From Enoplolaimus lenunculus (Eukaryota; Nematoda; Enoplea; Enoplida; Thoracostomopsidae), in contig JASANG010000538.1 of the NCBI GenBank assembly GCA_030248215.1, positions 1 through 64,000 on the forward strand: DNA of 64,000 nt, given 5' to 3'. Below, piece by piece: positions 62,773 to 64,000 of this stretch. The position numbers were made by a program, and so were the translations under genes. How positions within the stretch are numbered: the first letter of the stretch is position 1; every line of letters starts with the position of its first letter. Under the pieces are notes generated by a model that searched no databases, was not told the DNA's origin, and was given only the letters and a program-made list of their open reading frames with translations.

Positions 62773-64000
62773 GTAAACGTTTAGGCATTTCATCTGTAAA
62801 TATATAGTGTTTGGTTAATGAAATCACTGTGAAAAAGTTGTTTGTGATAACGTGGCTTATTCAATAGCTTGTTTTCTACATTTGCTATAGACAGTTAATT
62901 TTAGTTACGTCAGACTTAACAAATGCTATAGAAACTTCATTTTGTATTGTTCGCTTTAACAAATTGTGGCTTCGATCAACCATCGCGTATTGGAAAGTGT
63001 GAACATGTCTAAATTCTCTGAATTAGCCCATTCACTTTTGAGAACAGATTGGCACCCATGGTCTAAAAGCCCCACGTTGGCCTGGTTTTAAATCAACCAA
63101 TGAGGTTATGTTTACCGGGTAAAATTGTACCCACAGTTACGTGTATTGTTTATTCTGGTTACTACGCAATCGCCCCGCTGGTTCTATTTTTAGGCCCATC
63201 AGACTGACTGCGTGTGTGTTTTCACATTTAGTTTCATTATCATAATTAAATCACGAAATGGTGTAGAGACTAAATAATAGTACGATTTCAAGAATAGGCG
63301 ATATTTGCGGGGGTTTCTGGTCGAATCTGGCAGGTATATATTTTAGTATTTTGACCCATGTTAACATGGGTGTACTGAGAGGGGGGCCGGGGGACCGTGG
63401 CCCCTTAATCGGTATCAGTACTTGCGACATAATTTACATTAGATATAAAAATTACGCCTGGTTTATCAAAGTCAAATTCGTCAACATGACCAGCTCAAAA
63501 CTAAAGGTGGTAATAAAACTTGTGCCAAGTTTTACAATTATATACCCGGTAGACCGAAATGAATAAAGAAATGTTTTGAGACTGTTACAGAGGGATTTAA
63601 TACTGAAACAATGTAAATCTTCTCGCTAGCAAATTGTTCAAAGCAACCAAAAATTTCCCGCATAAACATTTCAAACTGAATTTCTGTACTTGAGTAAAAG
63701 ACATTAGTGTCAAGCTATTTGCTCGCTTTGCTCGCAATATATTTTCAAGTCGAGTTCACGTGGCAAACAATTCGAGCTGGTCGAGTTTACCCAAACTGGC
63801 AAAAATTTAAGGTCCTCAAAAGAGAACTCAGAAATTGGGGTTTCGGAGCCAGTTTAGGGGAGCGTAACCAACCTCAAAAATTTCTCTCACCAGAAAAATT
63901 GAGATCTGTAAAGCAAACGGATTCTAAGTTTGGTTTTAGGCGAAAACCAAAGGCATTGAGCTGGCAGGATGTGGTCATCCAATCCAAATTTCTCGGTACG
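62773..64000. other. Unassigned right flank
   Basis: No gene is supported. 63350-63420 has a GGGGGGCCGGGGGACCG run like the subterminal parts of the hAT-type MITEs. The rest shows nothing. Confidence 0.4.

Noticed and set aside
62335-62807. Open frames of Leu-Ser or Gly-Leu repeats on both strands
   Set aside because: They are translations of the TTAGGC array; all frames stay open because the hexamer contains no stop in them.

Overview
This is animal (metazoan) nuclear DNA. It is AT-rich, coding capacity is split by GT-AG introns, and non-autonomous transposons cover a large share of it. The only recognisable host genes are two core 1 beta-1,3-galactosyltransferase (C1GALT1, GT31) paralogs in tandem on the minus strand. 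The hexamer TTAGGC, which is the nematode telomere unit, is abundant. Here it lies inside a dispersed transposon family, so it only hints at a nematode and does not prove one.

Layout. Positions 1-3311 hold a long Gln/Arg-rich open frame of unknown family, open at the window edge. It is followed by two short frames that stop at donor-like sites and by a 0.8-kb non-coding block with a diverged second copy near 21 kb. This could be part of a large retroelement-like unit. From 5.2 to 6.1 kb there is a 73-bp minisatellite interrupted by a hAT-type MITE. From 9591 to 15200 lies C1GALT paralog A (exons 2-6 found; exon 1 uncertain). From 15.2 to 23.3 kb the sequence is a mosaic of MITEs. From 23358 to 30882 lies C1GALT paralog B, whose six exons give an uninterrupted 438-residue reading. 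Its intron 5 holds a piggyBac deletion derivative and its intron 3 a 24-bp minisatellite. From 30.9 to 64 kb I recognise no gene, only MITEs, tandem arrays and unassigned DNA.

Mobile elements with visible ends fall into these families: (1) a family with GGCCCATG ends, 8-bp target duplications and an internal TTAGGC array; (2) a 263-bp TTAA-flanked MITE carrying a tRNA-like sequence with both Pol III boxes; (3) hAT-type MITEs with CAGGCCCGTAGCC or CAGTGGCGGATCC ends; (4) GC-rich PIF/Harbinger-like MITEs flanked by TAA, some swollen by internal minisatellites; (5) palindromic TA-flanked foldback MITEs built from GAGTC motifs; (6) a TTTAAG-rich TA-flanked MITE; (7) a MITE with TATTCTCAAATGTGTATAGC ends; (8) a piggyBac remnant.

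Most striking are the tRNA-bearing TTAA MITE, the TTAGGC MITE (one copy carries about 63 hexamers), the repeated growth of minisatellites inside MITEs, and paralog A, which keeps the exon phases of paralog B but has lost conserved residues including the first Asp of the DxD motif. All alignments were made by eye.
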